Below, in pieces: positions 33,966 to 44,279 of a stretch of DNA of 64,000 nucleotides. Position 1 is the first letter of the stretch. Each line of letters begins with the position of its first letter. The position numbers and the translations under genes were made by a program. The notes under the pieces are model-generated. The model made no database searches. It had not been told where the DNA came from and was given only the letters and a program-made list of their open reading frames with translations. Source of the stretch: Neoceratodus forsteri (taxonomy: Eukaryota; Chordata; Ceratodontiformes; Ceratodontidae); contig CM057451.1 of the NCBI GenBank assembly GCA_016271365.2, positions 369,107,501 through 369,171,500 of the forward strand, given 5' to 3'.

Positions 33966-34811
33966 TCATTTGGAACCTGGCTCCTTGGACCACTGCAGTA
34001 GTGCTGCCATGTGGCCCAGCAACTGTAGAAAATGTCTTGCTGGGTGAGACACTTGGACCTTGAAGGAGCTTGCTAACTGGACCAGATTGTCCACCCTCTG
34101 CACAAGCAGAAAGGCTTTTGCCTGAACAGTATCCAATTCTGCCCCTGTGAAGACCAAAAGCTGAGCTGACTCTAGCACTGACTTGGGCAGATTTACAAGA
34201 AACCCCAGAGAGCTTAAACTGTCTTGAACCAAGACCAAGACTTCTCTGACCTGCTTGGGAAACTGACCAACAATAAGCCAGTCATCCAGGTAAGGAAAAA
34301 CTGATACCCCTTGCTTTCTTAGGAATGCCACCACCACTTCTAGGCATTTTGTGAATGTTCTGGGAGCAGAGGACAGGCCAAAAGGCATTGCTGAATTGGT
34401 AGTGGCCTAAGGGTAACTCGAACCTTAGATATTTTCTGTGGGAGTGTCTGATAAGTATGTGGAAGTAAGCATCCTTGAGGTCCAGGGAGGCTAATCAGTC
34501 TCCTGCTATAGAGAGGGAAAAGTCATGTTCAAAGCCACCATTCTGAACTTGGGTCTTGTGAGATACTTGTTTAGGTACCTGAGATCTAAGATGGGCTGCC
34601 ACTTCCCAGTTTTCCTTGGGGTGAGGAAGTACCTTGAGTACAACCCTTTTCCCCTGTGTACGGAAGGAACAGGTTCCACTGCTTTCAACTGCAGTGGGGA
34701 AGAAACCTCTGCTTCCAAGAGAGATGTTTCCAATTGGTTTTCAGGTTTGAAAGTTCTTTCTCTGGATCTGAGAAATCTTTTGAAATTTAGAGCAAGACCC
34801 TGGCTCACCAC
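33966..34811 (-). pseudogene. DIRS reverse transcriptase
   Basis: The N-terminal part (34811-34506) has YFLTPRKTGKWQPILDLRYL. Between 34500 and 34390, in another frame, is SLDLKDAYFHI, which carries the motif A Asp. The main part (34388-33966) has MPFGLSSAPRTFTKCLEVVV, then FPYLDDWLIVGQ (YxDD catalytic site at about 34290) and the thumb with LGFLVNLPKSVLESAQ. The catalytic aspartates are kept, but a frameshift separates the N-terminal part from the palm. The sequence is typical of DIRS1-like enzymes. Confidence 0.9.
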
Positions 34812-35581
34812 TTCCAGGACCTACCTGTCTGTAGTGATAGACTTCAGGCCTGAAAATAATGAGCCAACCTGCCCCTACTGGAATAGGGAGGTAGCCCTGA
34901 CTGACACATCAGGGTGTCTGTTTGGCAGGGGTTTGGGCTGGGAGGTGGATGCAGCTCTGCTCATCCCTCTCCTACCTCTCCCTCTGAAGAAAGGTTGATA
35001 AGTAGAGGAGGCTTGAGCTTGGTAGAAAGGCCTCTGAAAAGGTGTACCCCTGCCAGCCCTAGACTGCTGCTTCTGAGGGTAGCAGCTTTTCTTTACAGCT
35101 GCACTCCTGTATGTTGTCCTGTATTCATCTGTCTTTTCATGTACATCTCTGTTTGTTCTCCAAACAGAGCATTCTAATTGACAGAGAAATCCATGACCTT
35201 AGCCTGGGTATCGTGTGACAGGTTGGTACATCTGAGCCAAGCAAATCTCCTTAAGGAGACAGATAAAGCCATGACTCTTGATGACATGTCATTAGAGTCC
35301 ACAGCAGCATGGAACTGTACCTTGAATGCCTCAATATCATCAGCAGCCACCTGCTCTAGCTCCTTGGCTAGCTGGGGAGTAGCATTTTAGCCAGGTCCAA
35401 GATAGACTCCCACCTGGACTTCTGGTGCCTGGCAACCAAGGCCATGTATGAAGCTTACCTGAGCCCTAGGAGGATGCTAAATACTGTTTCTTGGCCATAG
35501 CATCCATCTTCCTGGAGTCCTTATCAGGGGTGAGATATCAAGGGAATGCCAGCATTGTCACAGGCAGCAGCCTGGACCACC

Positions 35582-36554
35582 CTACATGGCTGCAATGGTT
35601 ATAGAAAACTCTGTACCTGAGCCCGACAACCTCCTATTCATCCTCTTAGCAATGAGGGGAATAGAAGTAGGCATCTGCAGTATTTTATTTGTTTGCTTCT
35701 TTACAGACTTATGCAGAAGAGTGGAAAGTCTCTTGGACTCAGGGACGTCCATCATTTCTAGGAAGTCAGGCTCTTTCTCTTCCTCAGTTGCCTCCTCTGC
35801 AGGCAGCTGCAAGGTCTCTGCCACCTTTTAAAAGTACAGTATAAATGGGAGGAAGAATCCCTTGCCTGGAAGGAGAAACAATCAGACCTATCTGGGAGAG
35901 TCAGGCTCTACAGGTTCACCCAAGCCTTCCTCGTCTTCCTCTTCCTCTTCCTCATCATCCTCCCTCTATCTCATAGTAGGCTTCCAGACCATAAGGATGG
36001 GTGGGGACTTACCTGGAAACTGACCGAACCGGTGGCGTATGGGAAGCCGGTTCGCTCGGTTCCGGATGAAGCGATTGTACAATTCTAATCACTTTAGCAA
36101 ATTCTTCCATGGTAGGGGTCGGGATTTTCAGATCCGAAACAGTGGATTTCCTTTTCTTCTTTGCCGATACCAAAGCCTCAATATTGGCTTTCCTTTTGCC
36201 CAAAGAAGTATCGCCCTGGTCAGAAGGCACCTCTTCTGGTTTGGATGGACACTCCGGATCAGAATCGGACCGGCCATCCGGGTCAGCAGACTTCTCAGCC
36301 ATTCTTTCCTTAAGCCGGGCTAAACATTTATCCAGCATGACCTTAGGAAAGTTAAAGCAGATTTGGCAGTATGTTTTCAGGTGGTCAAACTCCAGACAGT
36401 AAACACAGATAAGGTGAGGATTGGCCTTAGCAAAAGCATCTCCACACTCTGTGCAGTGCTGAAACCAGTGGGTCTTGTCTTTTCCTGTGTTTCTCAGACA
36501 TAATCCATTGTGAGCCAAAGTTACCCTTAAAGGCAGTAAGGCCCGAGTAACCAA
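35582..36554 (-). pseudogene. DIRS gag-like ORF1
   Basis: The longest frame (36554-36009) carries a Cys/His-rich segment (HCTECGDAFAKANPHLICVY continuing to CQICFNF) with several CxxC pairs. An acidic stretch and a basic stretch (SAKKKRKSTVSD) follow. Another frame (35824-35582) holds DFLEMMDVPESKRLSTLLHK. The position upstream of the reverse transcriptase and the composition fit the nucleic-acid-binding Gag-like protein of DIRS elements. Family assignment rests mainly on this position. Confidence 0.7.
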
Positions 36555-37062
36555 AAGTTTTCAGTTAGCAACTGGGTTAGCAGTTGGTGGAAAAAAACAA
36601 CAAACTCGTTTTTTAAACTGAAAACCATCAGATCCAGAAAAGCATAAAGAACTACACAATTTACCTCAATAAATGAAGAAAAGAATTTGGTTCTTCCCCA
36701 GTTATGCAAATCGAAGAAAGAACTGAGACTTACCCGTTTTCTTCCCATTATTTAATCTAGTGCAACCTGTACCGTAGACAGAGGTATGAAGAACCGAAAA
36801 ACAGACACGGTTGAAAGAAACCGGTGAAAAACAGCAACAGTAACTGAAGCAGCGAGGAGAAATCTCCAGAGCGTCTTCACAGTTAGGCAGAGTAAGAAAT
36901 CTGACATTTACACAGAATGTTCCAGGGACAGTGGTTTTTAAAACCAAGCTCAGGCTCAACGTTCTATGCTTCTGCATAGAGTTAACTCTTTCATCTCCAG
37001 GGCAGTTGAACTAGAAGGGCTAACTGCATATTGTCAGAATACAGCAATACTTCATGTTGTTT

Positions 37063-37255
37063 GAAGTGGTGGATATGAATACAGTGCAGGATTTCAAACA
37101 GGCATGGGATAGGCATAAGGGAGCAATACAGATGAGTATGAATAGATAGGCCATTGACAGAGTACAGGTCTATGGTACATTCATAAGGTAGAAAAAAATG
37201 AGCAGACTGGATGGGCCTTGAGGTCCTTATCTGCCGTCAACTTCTATGTTTCTAT
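37063..37255 (+). mobile_element. CR1 LINE copy 2, 3' end
   Basis: It resumes exactly where the CR1 stopped at 26749: GAAGTGGTGGATATGAATAC encodes EVVDMN, and copy 1 reads LPQEVVDMNTVQ without a break. It ends with CTTCTATGTTTCTAT, the usual CR1 3' repeat type. Confidence 0.92.
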
Positions 37256-37257
37256 CC

Positions 37258-37438
37258 CAGATTATCTTATCCAGTACTACTCCACTGCAGTTATTTAATC
37301 AGCTATTACCTCCTTAACCCAATTTCTAAACTTCTCATCCTGTAGTAAAGAGCAATAAAATCTCCATCTTGAAGACCTATTTGTTTTATTATCAAACCAG
37401 ATAGAACTTTTCTGTAAAGAATATTCTTTTAACCTTGA
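37258..37438 (-). mobile_element. L1 with 5' inversion: inverted segment (right part)
   Basis: The minus-strand reading contains WRFYCSLLQDEKFRNWVKEV and then NNCSGVVLDKIIWD, the L1 ORF2 stretch before the KAFIRG segment found at 21176 on the other side of the CR1. Removing the CR1 joins both parts into one inverted L1 piece. At about 37439 the orientation flips to plus. Confidence 0.78.
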
Positions 37439-37439
37439 C

Positions 37440-39512
37440 TTGGCCAGCAGTCTCTTTGATGAAGGTTAAAGAATTGTTGCAGGATTTTGATGAAACACCA
37501 GGCCTATATGTTAATTGGTCTAAGTAAGAATGTTTAATGCTTTACGCCTAAGATACCGGGAAAAAAAAGTAGATACTAATTTAGATGTTAAATGGCCTAA
37601 GGATGGCCTAAGGTATTTGGGGGTTAACTTTTTTAGTTCTGTTGACAAAACATTAAACTTTAATAAGTCTAAACTTATAGAAGAACTTAGGTCAGAGTTA
37701 GATAGATGGGCCAAACTGCATTTATCTTTATGGGGCAAGATTAATTAATTGAAAATGATCTTCGCCCTAGATTGTTCTATTTCATGAACAATGCTTTAGC
37801 AAACATTTCTATGGTACGGTTCAATAAAATAGAAAGAATGATCTCAACCTTATGGGATGAAAAACATCCTAGGTTGTCAAAGCCAAACTTATAGCTTCAT
37901 TAAGTAGTGGGGGTTAGCATTACCATGGTGGCAAGTGTATTTTGGGCTTTCAAGCTAAAACAAGTATCCTACTGGTTTCTCCGAAATGATAAGTCAATAG
38001 CCTCTATGGGTTAAAATAGAAAAGAGTATTAACTGCTCCATTAGACCTACCGACTTATTTTTTGTATCCACCTCTATTTAACTTTATAATCACCCGGTGC
38101 TTCAAATTTCAGCACTGGTATGGAAAAAGTTTAATTGTCTGAAAAAGGTTGAATTTGTTCCTTTAAAACGTATGCCTCTATGAGGGAAACCATTGATTAC
38201 TCCTAATAACAAAGCTCCAAGGGACACAGGGCGGGAAGAAGAAAGGTGTTCAAGTACTGGGTGATTTCTTGCTGCTGATAACAGGCTGACATCCTTTGAG
38301 AATCTTAAGGGGAATTTCAGTTGAATAACAATGATTTCTGTAGGTATCTACAAATAAGGGGGTTCCTTTTAGGTAAATTCTTAGACCCTAACTATGTACT
38401 TCCCCCTACTGTGGAATGGGATACATTGTTGAAAATAGCTTACCTTCCAAAAGGCTTTAGTTTTATTTATTTATTTTTAACCAGGAGAGACACACTAAGC
38501 TGAAACTTGTTTACAGGTGTGACCCCGGGAGCACAAGGAAGTTAAGTGACTTGCTTAGGGTCACACAGCATACAAGTGGGGGCTGTGGGATTCAAACCTG
38601 GATCTCCAGGTCTGCAGTTTAGAGCCTTAAACCACTGCACTATACTACCTCCTGAATTGTTAAATGAGGCAGACGTCTCTCTGACCGAACATGCCAAACT
38701 TAAATGGCAGGCAGACTTAGGGCAAATAATTCCATCCTCAGTTTGGCACAAGGTGTGGGTAAATGCATCCAAACCCTCCAAGGAAGTACAGGGTAAACTA
38801 ATACAGTTTAAAATTCTTCATTATTATTATTATTACTCCCCCAGACAAAGATTCAGTTTGGGATTGAGTGACAGTGATCAATGTTGGAGATGTGGGATGT
38901 CTGACGCAGGGTTGGCACTCTTACTTTGGTTCTGCACAGGGGTACTAAATCGCTGGAAACAAATATGTGCCTTATGTCAGACTATAATTGGTCTCCCTAT
39001 TCCGCTGTTCCGATGTTATTCATCATTGGTGATGTTAGTATGCTAACACACTTTCCAAAATTAAAGAAAGTATGGGTCTTGTCAGCAGCTCTAGCATTTA
39101 AAGCTCCTTCTCAGAAATTGGAAGGAAGTAGATGTACCCTCTCTGCAACAATGATTAAACTCCTGCAAGGGTAGCAAATAATGAAGAGAATCAATTACTC
39201 AATAAATAGATAAAATTATGTATTTTGGATATACAGTGTGTTTCTAACCTACTGTTTTGCAGGAAGCATATAATGATACATATTATTTTTATGGTTTAGT
39301 TTATTATTATACAAAACTGTATACACAACTTCTAAGAAAATTTGGATGTAAGGCTTGATCAGAATTGATAATTAATCTATTAGAATTGCATTGTGCTTGT
39401 TACCGTCTTAAATATATCTATGTCTTATAAGTATGTATTTCTATATTAAGATATTGTATTATTTACTGTATTGTTTAATAGAACATTCTAATAAACTGTG
39501 AATTTAAAATAA
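37440..39512 (+). mobile_element. L1 with 5' inversion: 3' part in sense orientation
   Basis: The plus-strand L1 ORF2 C-terminal half starts with LLQDFDETPGLYVNWSK (about 37460), which follows the ADD site in L1 proteins. Then come LRYLGVNFFSSVDKTL (about 37610) and the Cys-rich end near 38880 (DQCWRCGMSDAGLALLLWFC). The 3' UTR has AATAAA at 39490 and an A-rich end at 39505-39513. The inverted piece (37438-37258 plus 21176-19910) ends just where this part begins. That is the twin-priming pattern known for L1. A SINE is inserted at 38456-38655. Confidence 0.85.
38456..38655 (-). mobile_element. MIR/CORE-type SINE, minus strand
   Basis: On the minus strand: tRNA-like head with box A (TATAGTGCAGTGGTTTAAGG) and box B (GGTTTGAATCC), core domain GTGTGACCCTAAGCAAGTCA, and tail (AAAT)n next to 38460. 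Head, core and order equal those of MIR/CORE SINEs. It sits inside the L1 3' part and shows little decay in the promoter boxes, so it looks younger than mammalian MIR copies. RNA polymerase III transcription is the usual mode for this class. Confidence 0.88.
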
Positions 39513-39513
39513 A

Positions 39514-40720
39514 AAGGGCACTGTGCAAAGAAAAATAGGATTCATAACACATTCTGCTTTTGCCCAGCATCATGCAGGGTCAAAGAACACTGTGCAAAGC
39601 AAGATAAGATTCATGTTGAATTTTGCTCTTGTCCCACATCATGCAAGGCCTAAGGGCACTGCACAAAACCAGTTCAAATTCATGTTGCATTTTACTCTTG
39701 TCCTGTATCATGCAAGGCCTAAGGGCACTGCACAAAGCAAATTAGGATCAATGTTACATTTTGCTCTTATCTCGCATCACACAGGGATGAAAGGCGCTGT
39801 GCAAAGCAAGTTAGGATTCATTTCACATTTTGCTCTTATCCTGCCATTGCAGAGTCAAATGTGCACTGTGTGGACCAAGTTAGGATTCATGTTGCATTTT
39901 GCTGTTCCCACATACATGCAGGGCCAAAGGGTACTGTGTGTAGAAAGTTAGGAGTTATGTCACATTTTCTCTTGTTCCACATCATAAGGCCAAATGGCAC
40001 TGTGCAAAGCAAGTTAGGATTCATGTTGCATTTGCTCTAGTCCTGCATCATGCAGGACGAAGAAGCACTATGCAACGTAAGTTCAGACTCATGTACATTT
40101 TGCTCATGTCCCTCATCCTGCTGGGCCAAAGGGCACTGTGCAAAGTGAGTCTGGATTTATGTTGCATTTGCTCTTGTCCTGAATCATGTAGGCTGAGGGA
40201 ACTGTACAATGTAATTTAGGATTCATGTCACATTTTGCTCATGTCCTGACTTCTGCAGGGCCAAATGACACTCTGCAAAGCAAGTCAGGCTTCATTTGCA
40301 TTTGCTCTTGTCCAGCATCACATTGGGATGATGGGGACCGTGCTAAAGCAAGTTAGGATTAATTTTGCATTTGCTCTTGTCTTGCTTCATGCAGGGTCAA
40401 GGGCACTGTGCAAAGCAAGTTAGGATTCATGTCATATTATGCTCTTTTCTCGCATCATGCAGGGCTGAAGGGCACTGTGCAAAGCAAGTTAGGATTCATG
40501 TCACATTCTGCTCTTGTTCCTTATCGTGCAGGGCCAGAGGGCACTGTGCAAAGTGAGTTAGGATTCATGTTGCATTTTCTCTTCCCTGCTTCATGCAGGA
40601 CATGAAAGCCTTCATCAAACAAGTTAGGAATCAGGTCCAGTTTTGATTTGGTCCAGATGGGCTCTGTACATCCTGCTTCATGCATTTCAAAGGGACCTGC
40701 GTGAAACAAGTTACAACTCT
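39514..40720. repeat. 69-bp minisatellite (about 17 units)
   Basis: Unit of about 69 bp: AAAGGGCACTGTGCAAAGCA, then AGTTAGGATTCATGTTGCAT, TTTGCTCTTGTCCTGCATC and ATGCAGGGCC. Units differ by substitutions and small indels, which produces partly open plus-strand frames (RIHVTFCSC-like) of no coding meaning. The same unit sequence occurs at 19295-19322 and 19870-19905, to the left of the inverted L1. The L1 and everything in it were therefore inserted in this array. Confidence 0.93.
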
Positions 40721-41394
40721 ACTTTTTAGAAAGGTAAGGAAATAAATTACAAAAAAACGATATTCAAGCATCTATAGCATTGAAGTGCAAAAAGTAGGGC
40801 AATCAAACTTTAAGGTAAAAATTCCACAGAGTCTTGGACCATCAGTGCTATGGTGTTCCTCAAAGCCTGAAAGATCACATGGAGTACTGATGTCACCATA
40901 ACTCTGGCACATTCTGAGCAAGCCTTAATGTGTCAGTATTTCACTGTATGTGTGAAAAAACAGTGCTGAGGTTACAACATCAATCCTGTGTTGTGTGATC
41001 ATTTCAGCTCTGAGGAACACTGCAGCAGATTGTCCAAGGTTCCATGGCATTGTCACCCTAATGTTTGATTTCCTTACTTTTAATGCTTCAACCCTGAGGA
41101 TGAATTAAGATTGTTTTATTTTTATCTATATTTTATCCCCATCAGCTCTGGCCAACCCCTTCTGCCCAGTTCCCTGAGCCCAGTCACTCGACTTCCCCAG
41201 GACTTACCTTCATGCCAGCATCCTCTCCTTACAGGATGGCTGGCAAGCTGACCAGTCACTGGTGCAAGGGCCTGTGAGAGGGTTCTATGTGATAACGGCA
41301 ATAGCCAAAGGGCAATCACCATTATGGCTAATGTACATTGCTGAAAACAGCAACAGTGATGTACATTCCCAGTGACAGTATAAACTTAAGTGTT
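40721..41394. other. No recognisable feature
   Basis: Mixed-composition sequence after the minisatellite. Frames are short; no repeat recognised. Confidence 0.5.
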
Positions 41395-41597
41395 TCATGC
41401 AGGGGGGCTTTGCCCACCACATCTTCCTAATTAAAGTAACTAACTCTGGGGGGGTGTATGTCAGAGAGGGGGCCAAACCAGGACACAGAGAAAAAAAACA
41501 GCACAGTAAAGCACAAAAACATTGTGCTAGCCCTGAGTCTCAAACTCTGCACCCTCTTCACCGAAGCCAGCCTCCCTAACCACCGCACTACTGGGCC
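41395..41597 (-). mobile_element. tRNA-derived SINE, minus strand
   Basis: From 41597 downward the minus strand reads GGCCCAGTAGTGCGGTGGTT (box A like), AGGGAGGCTGGCTTCGGTGA, then GAGTTTGAGACTCAGGG (box B like). A body with CTCCCTCTGACATACACCC-type sequence follows. The head has the promoter spacing of a tRNA-derived SINE, but it does not fold into a full tRNA. The 3' limit is uncertain; no AAAT tail is seen. It is a different family from the SINEs at 38456 and 63147. Confidence 0.6.
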
Positions 41598-43329
41598 AGC
41601 TCAGGAGCTGCCCCTCATGCCACCCACATGCCTCATGGATATCTGTCATTATCCTGTTCCCATCCTCTGCCCTGCCCTTTCCTGTCACTACCCTTGCACA
41701 GTAGCTCACAACATAGGCACTGAGATTGAATCACTCATATTTGAGTCACAGTCTCAGTTGCCCTTATGACAAGGATACCCTGTGAGAGCCTGAACTTCAT
41801 CTTATGGCCAGAGGGTTTTTCCTCCATGGTGTTGCTCCCCAGCTGCACATGTGCAATGGCATAACAGACAAGCTCCACCTCCATAGAGACATCCTCAGAC
41901 ACCCAAGATTGACTGCCTGCTAGTGTGCCCAGACTGTGCTGTCACCCAGACACCTTCAGGTGGCAGACAAGCAGTGTGTCACTGAACTCCCAAGGGAGGA
42001 GAGCAGTCCTGTGGATACCCCATCCTCCCTCATCCAGTTGGCCCCAAACAACCTGAGACTGTTCCTGAACCTGAATCGCCAGCGTGGCAGGAGTTAATGT
42101 GCTGAGCACCTCAGCCCTCCATGCCTAGGCTGGCTTCTTCATTAACATAGTTTTCTCAGATATGTAATACAAGGACAGGGTAGTGCCCCTATAGTCAGAG
42201 TTATAAATGATGCTCAATCTTATTTTTGTATCTTACTAATGAAGCTGTCCCTAGATAAAATATCTAGCAATTTGGCTAGCATTCTGGGCTCAGGATCTAA
42301 GGGTGCTGAAAATTTGGCGATGATTGGTGCAATGGTTTAAATGTTCTACAGAGCTGAAAATAGATAACAATATCCCAATAAAGACCTTTTGTTGCTCAAC
42401 TGTAGCTCAAAATGGCTGACAGTTGAAACCTGAAACTTTCCACTATGATTACCTTCTACTTATCCCTGTAATCTTGAACCCCACCACTGTTTTGCCACCA
42501 CCACCACCATCTCCATTGGAAAGCTGTTCCAGGAATACAGATGGGGGCAGAGAAAGAGAAAAGAAAGCAAGCAGGCAATCAAGAGGTGAGTGGGAGGTAG
42601 TGTTGTCTCTCCCTGATAAGTGCTGTCTCCAATTGTAAAAATGCAACTTGGATATCCAAAGTCTCAGTGTTTTGTGCCTCAGGGTCTGGCGATGTTGCTC
42701 AACAACCCACACCTGCTGCTCATCTGAGAATAGCTCCTCCTCATCTGCATTGTAAAATACACTAGTCAAAATACCACCTGCTGCATCCCCCAGAGTTAGG
42801 TCCCCAAATAATCTAGAAGACATACCTGGTGAATGGTTCCTTGTTCAGTGCAAAGTTACTGGATATGGCTTGAGCTGTATCCCAGTACTGATTGAGTGCC
42901 TACTGAATTCTAAATGAGCTCCCATCCCAACTAGGGAACGATTGAGCAGCAGTCCTCAGAAATTTAGCCCACTATAGCACTTGTAAATCCAGGTAGTTTC
43001 AACACAAAAATCCATAAAAGCAAAGTTCAAGAAAAGAGCACACAAAACAAGATATGTAGGGCAAATGTATATCTGTGTGACTCTGGATATCTATGCTGCA
43101 TTTTACAATTGGAGAGAGCACTTATCGGGGAGATGACACTATCAGGTTAGAATCATGCTGAAGCCTTCCTGAAGGTGGGTCATGTCACCCCGAGGTCTAT
43201 GGGTCCCCAAAATGGGCTATGGTCAAGAGCACACTGTCTTTATGAATGGCTGGCAAGCAGCATTACAACTGGTTCAGATGGATTAATGGGAGTGATTGTA
43301 AAGGATTACTTAGCTCAACAGCCTGAGGT
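41598..43329. other. Unassigned region with an inverted repeat and a 124-codon frame
   Basis: No gene is recognised. A minus-strand frame at 42823-42449 (start MSSRLFGDLTLGDAAGG, with KLHFYNWRQHLSGRDNTTSH) is open for 124 codons but matches no family I know. Within it, 42598-42665 is an inverted relative of 43076-43145 (shared TTTACAATTGGAGA and GCACTTATC). This makes a transposon origin more likely than a host exon. Confidence 0.4.
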
Positions 43330-44279
43330 CCTTGCAGACATAGAAAATAAAGAAACTGCAGTACTACAATTTAAAGAACACTCTGATTTTTGCAATTTTG
43401 AATGCAAGTTGAAGGAAGCCATGCAGAAACAAGGCACTAAAATGAAGAATGAGAAACTGAACAAATTTGAGCATGACTGACAGGATTATCTGCATGGGAG
43501 AGTTTTGAATTGGAACCAAGACAAATGGAATTGAAGCAGGAAGAGGGGCAGAGATACTCAAGTACACTCAACACAGCCATGGCTGATGCTCAAAAATCAC
43601 AATGATTCGCCAGCGTGTGGTACCTCTAATAGTGAATGAGTCAGAGAATCTACAGAAGATTTTTTTATAATGGAATGGACTTGTGCAGCACACACCAGGG
43701 AAGAGCAATCGAACTGTACATTTCCTGGAGCAGCCAGCGAGGAAGCAAGAGTATCAGCACCCCACAAGACAGTAGGGGGAATACAGCAACAAAGGAAATG
43801 TACAAGGAGAGGTGGCAGGAAGCACAGGAAACCACACTCACTCCAGGAGGGGCAGACAAAACCTGTGCGTGAACACCTAATAATAAATATACCCTGCATT
43901 GAGTTTGACTGAGGCACAAACATCGATTCTGCAAAGGTCTTCCTTTGTGCCAACACTTGATTCTAAGCCACTTACTTTATTTGTGGGTTGCATAGGCTCA
44001 CTAGGAATCTAAACTTAGAAGGGTTCTTTGCTAAACAAGACATGTGTCATGGGGCTTTAGCTCAACAGGAGGCTGAGGGTGCCAGTCAGGACGACACTAC
44101 TAATGGATGGGGAGTATCGACTACATTTCACCCCCACCTTCATTCCCCCATCTAGACAGTGTTAGAGTTTTGAAAGAACATGAGAGCCTAAGATTAAGGA
44201 GCTCCCACAGTAGAGTGAAGTACCTGATTATGTTAATAGCACTTCAGAAGAAGCTCTAGCACTTAGAGCCTTGAGGAGA

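Larger units (their letters stand above)
30890..37062 (-). mobile_element. DIRS-type tyrosine-recombinase retroelement (element B)
   Basis: 6.2 kb, coding on the minus strand, with inverted terminal repeats beginning AAACAACATGAAGT (30890) and ending with its inverse at 37062. The order is gag-like ORF, reverse transcriptase, RNase H, tyrosine recombinase. Instead of an integrase, DIRS elements use the recombinase to insert a circular DNA without target duplication. None is evident here beyond a possible GAAG overlap. A truncated LINE sits inside it (32089-33110). It lies next to DIRS-like element A in CR1 copy 2. Frameshifts and stops in all genes show it is inactive. Confidence 0.9.

Noticed and set aside
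34525..34998. 157-codon plus-strand frame in the DIRS element
   Set aside because: Antisense to the DIRS reverse transcriptase region and without any recognisable domain.
39523..40605. Plus-strand frame of 142 codons and others in the 69-bp array
   Set aside because: 69 bp is a multiple of three, so a stop-free unit stays open without coding. Indels between units break the frame repeatedly.
41500..41597. Possible tRNA gene on the minus strand
   Set aside because: Box A/B-like motifs are present but no full cloverleaf; better explained as a SINE head. The same holds at 38600-38655 and 63147-63240.
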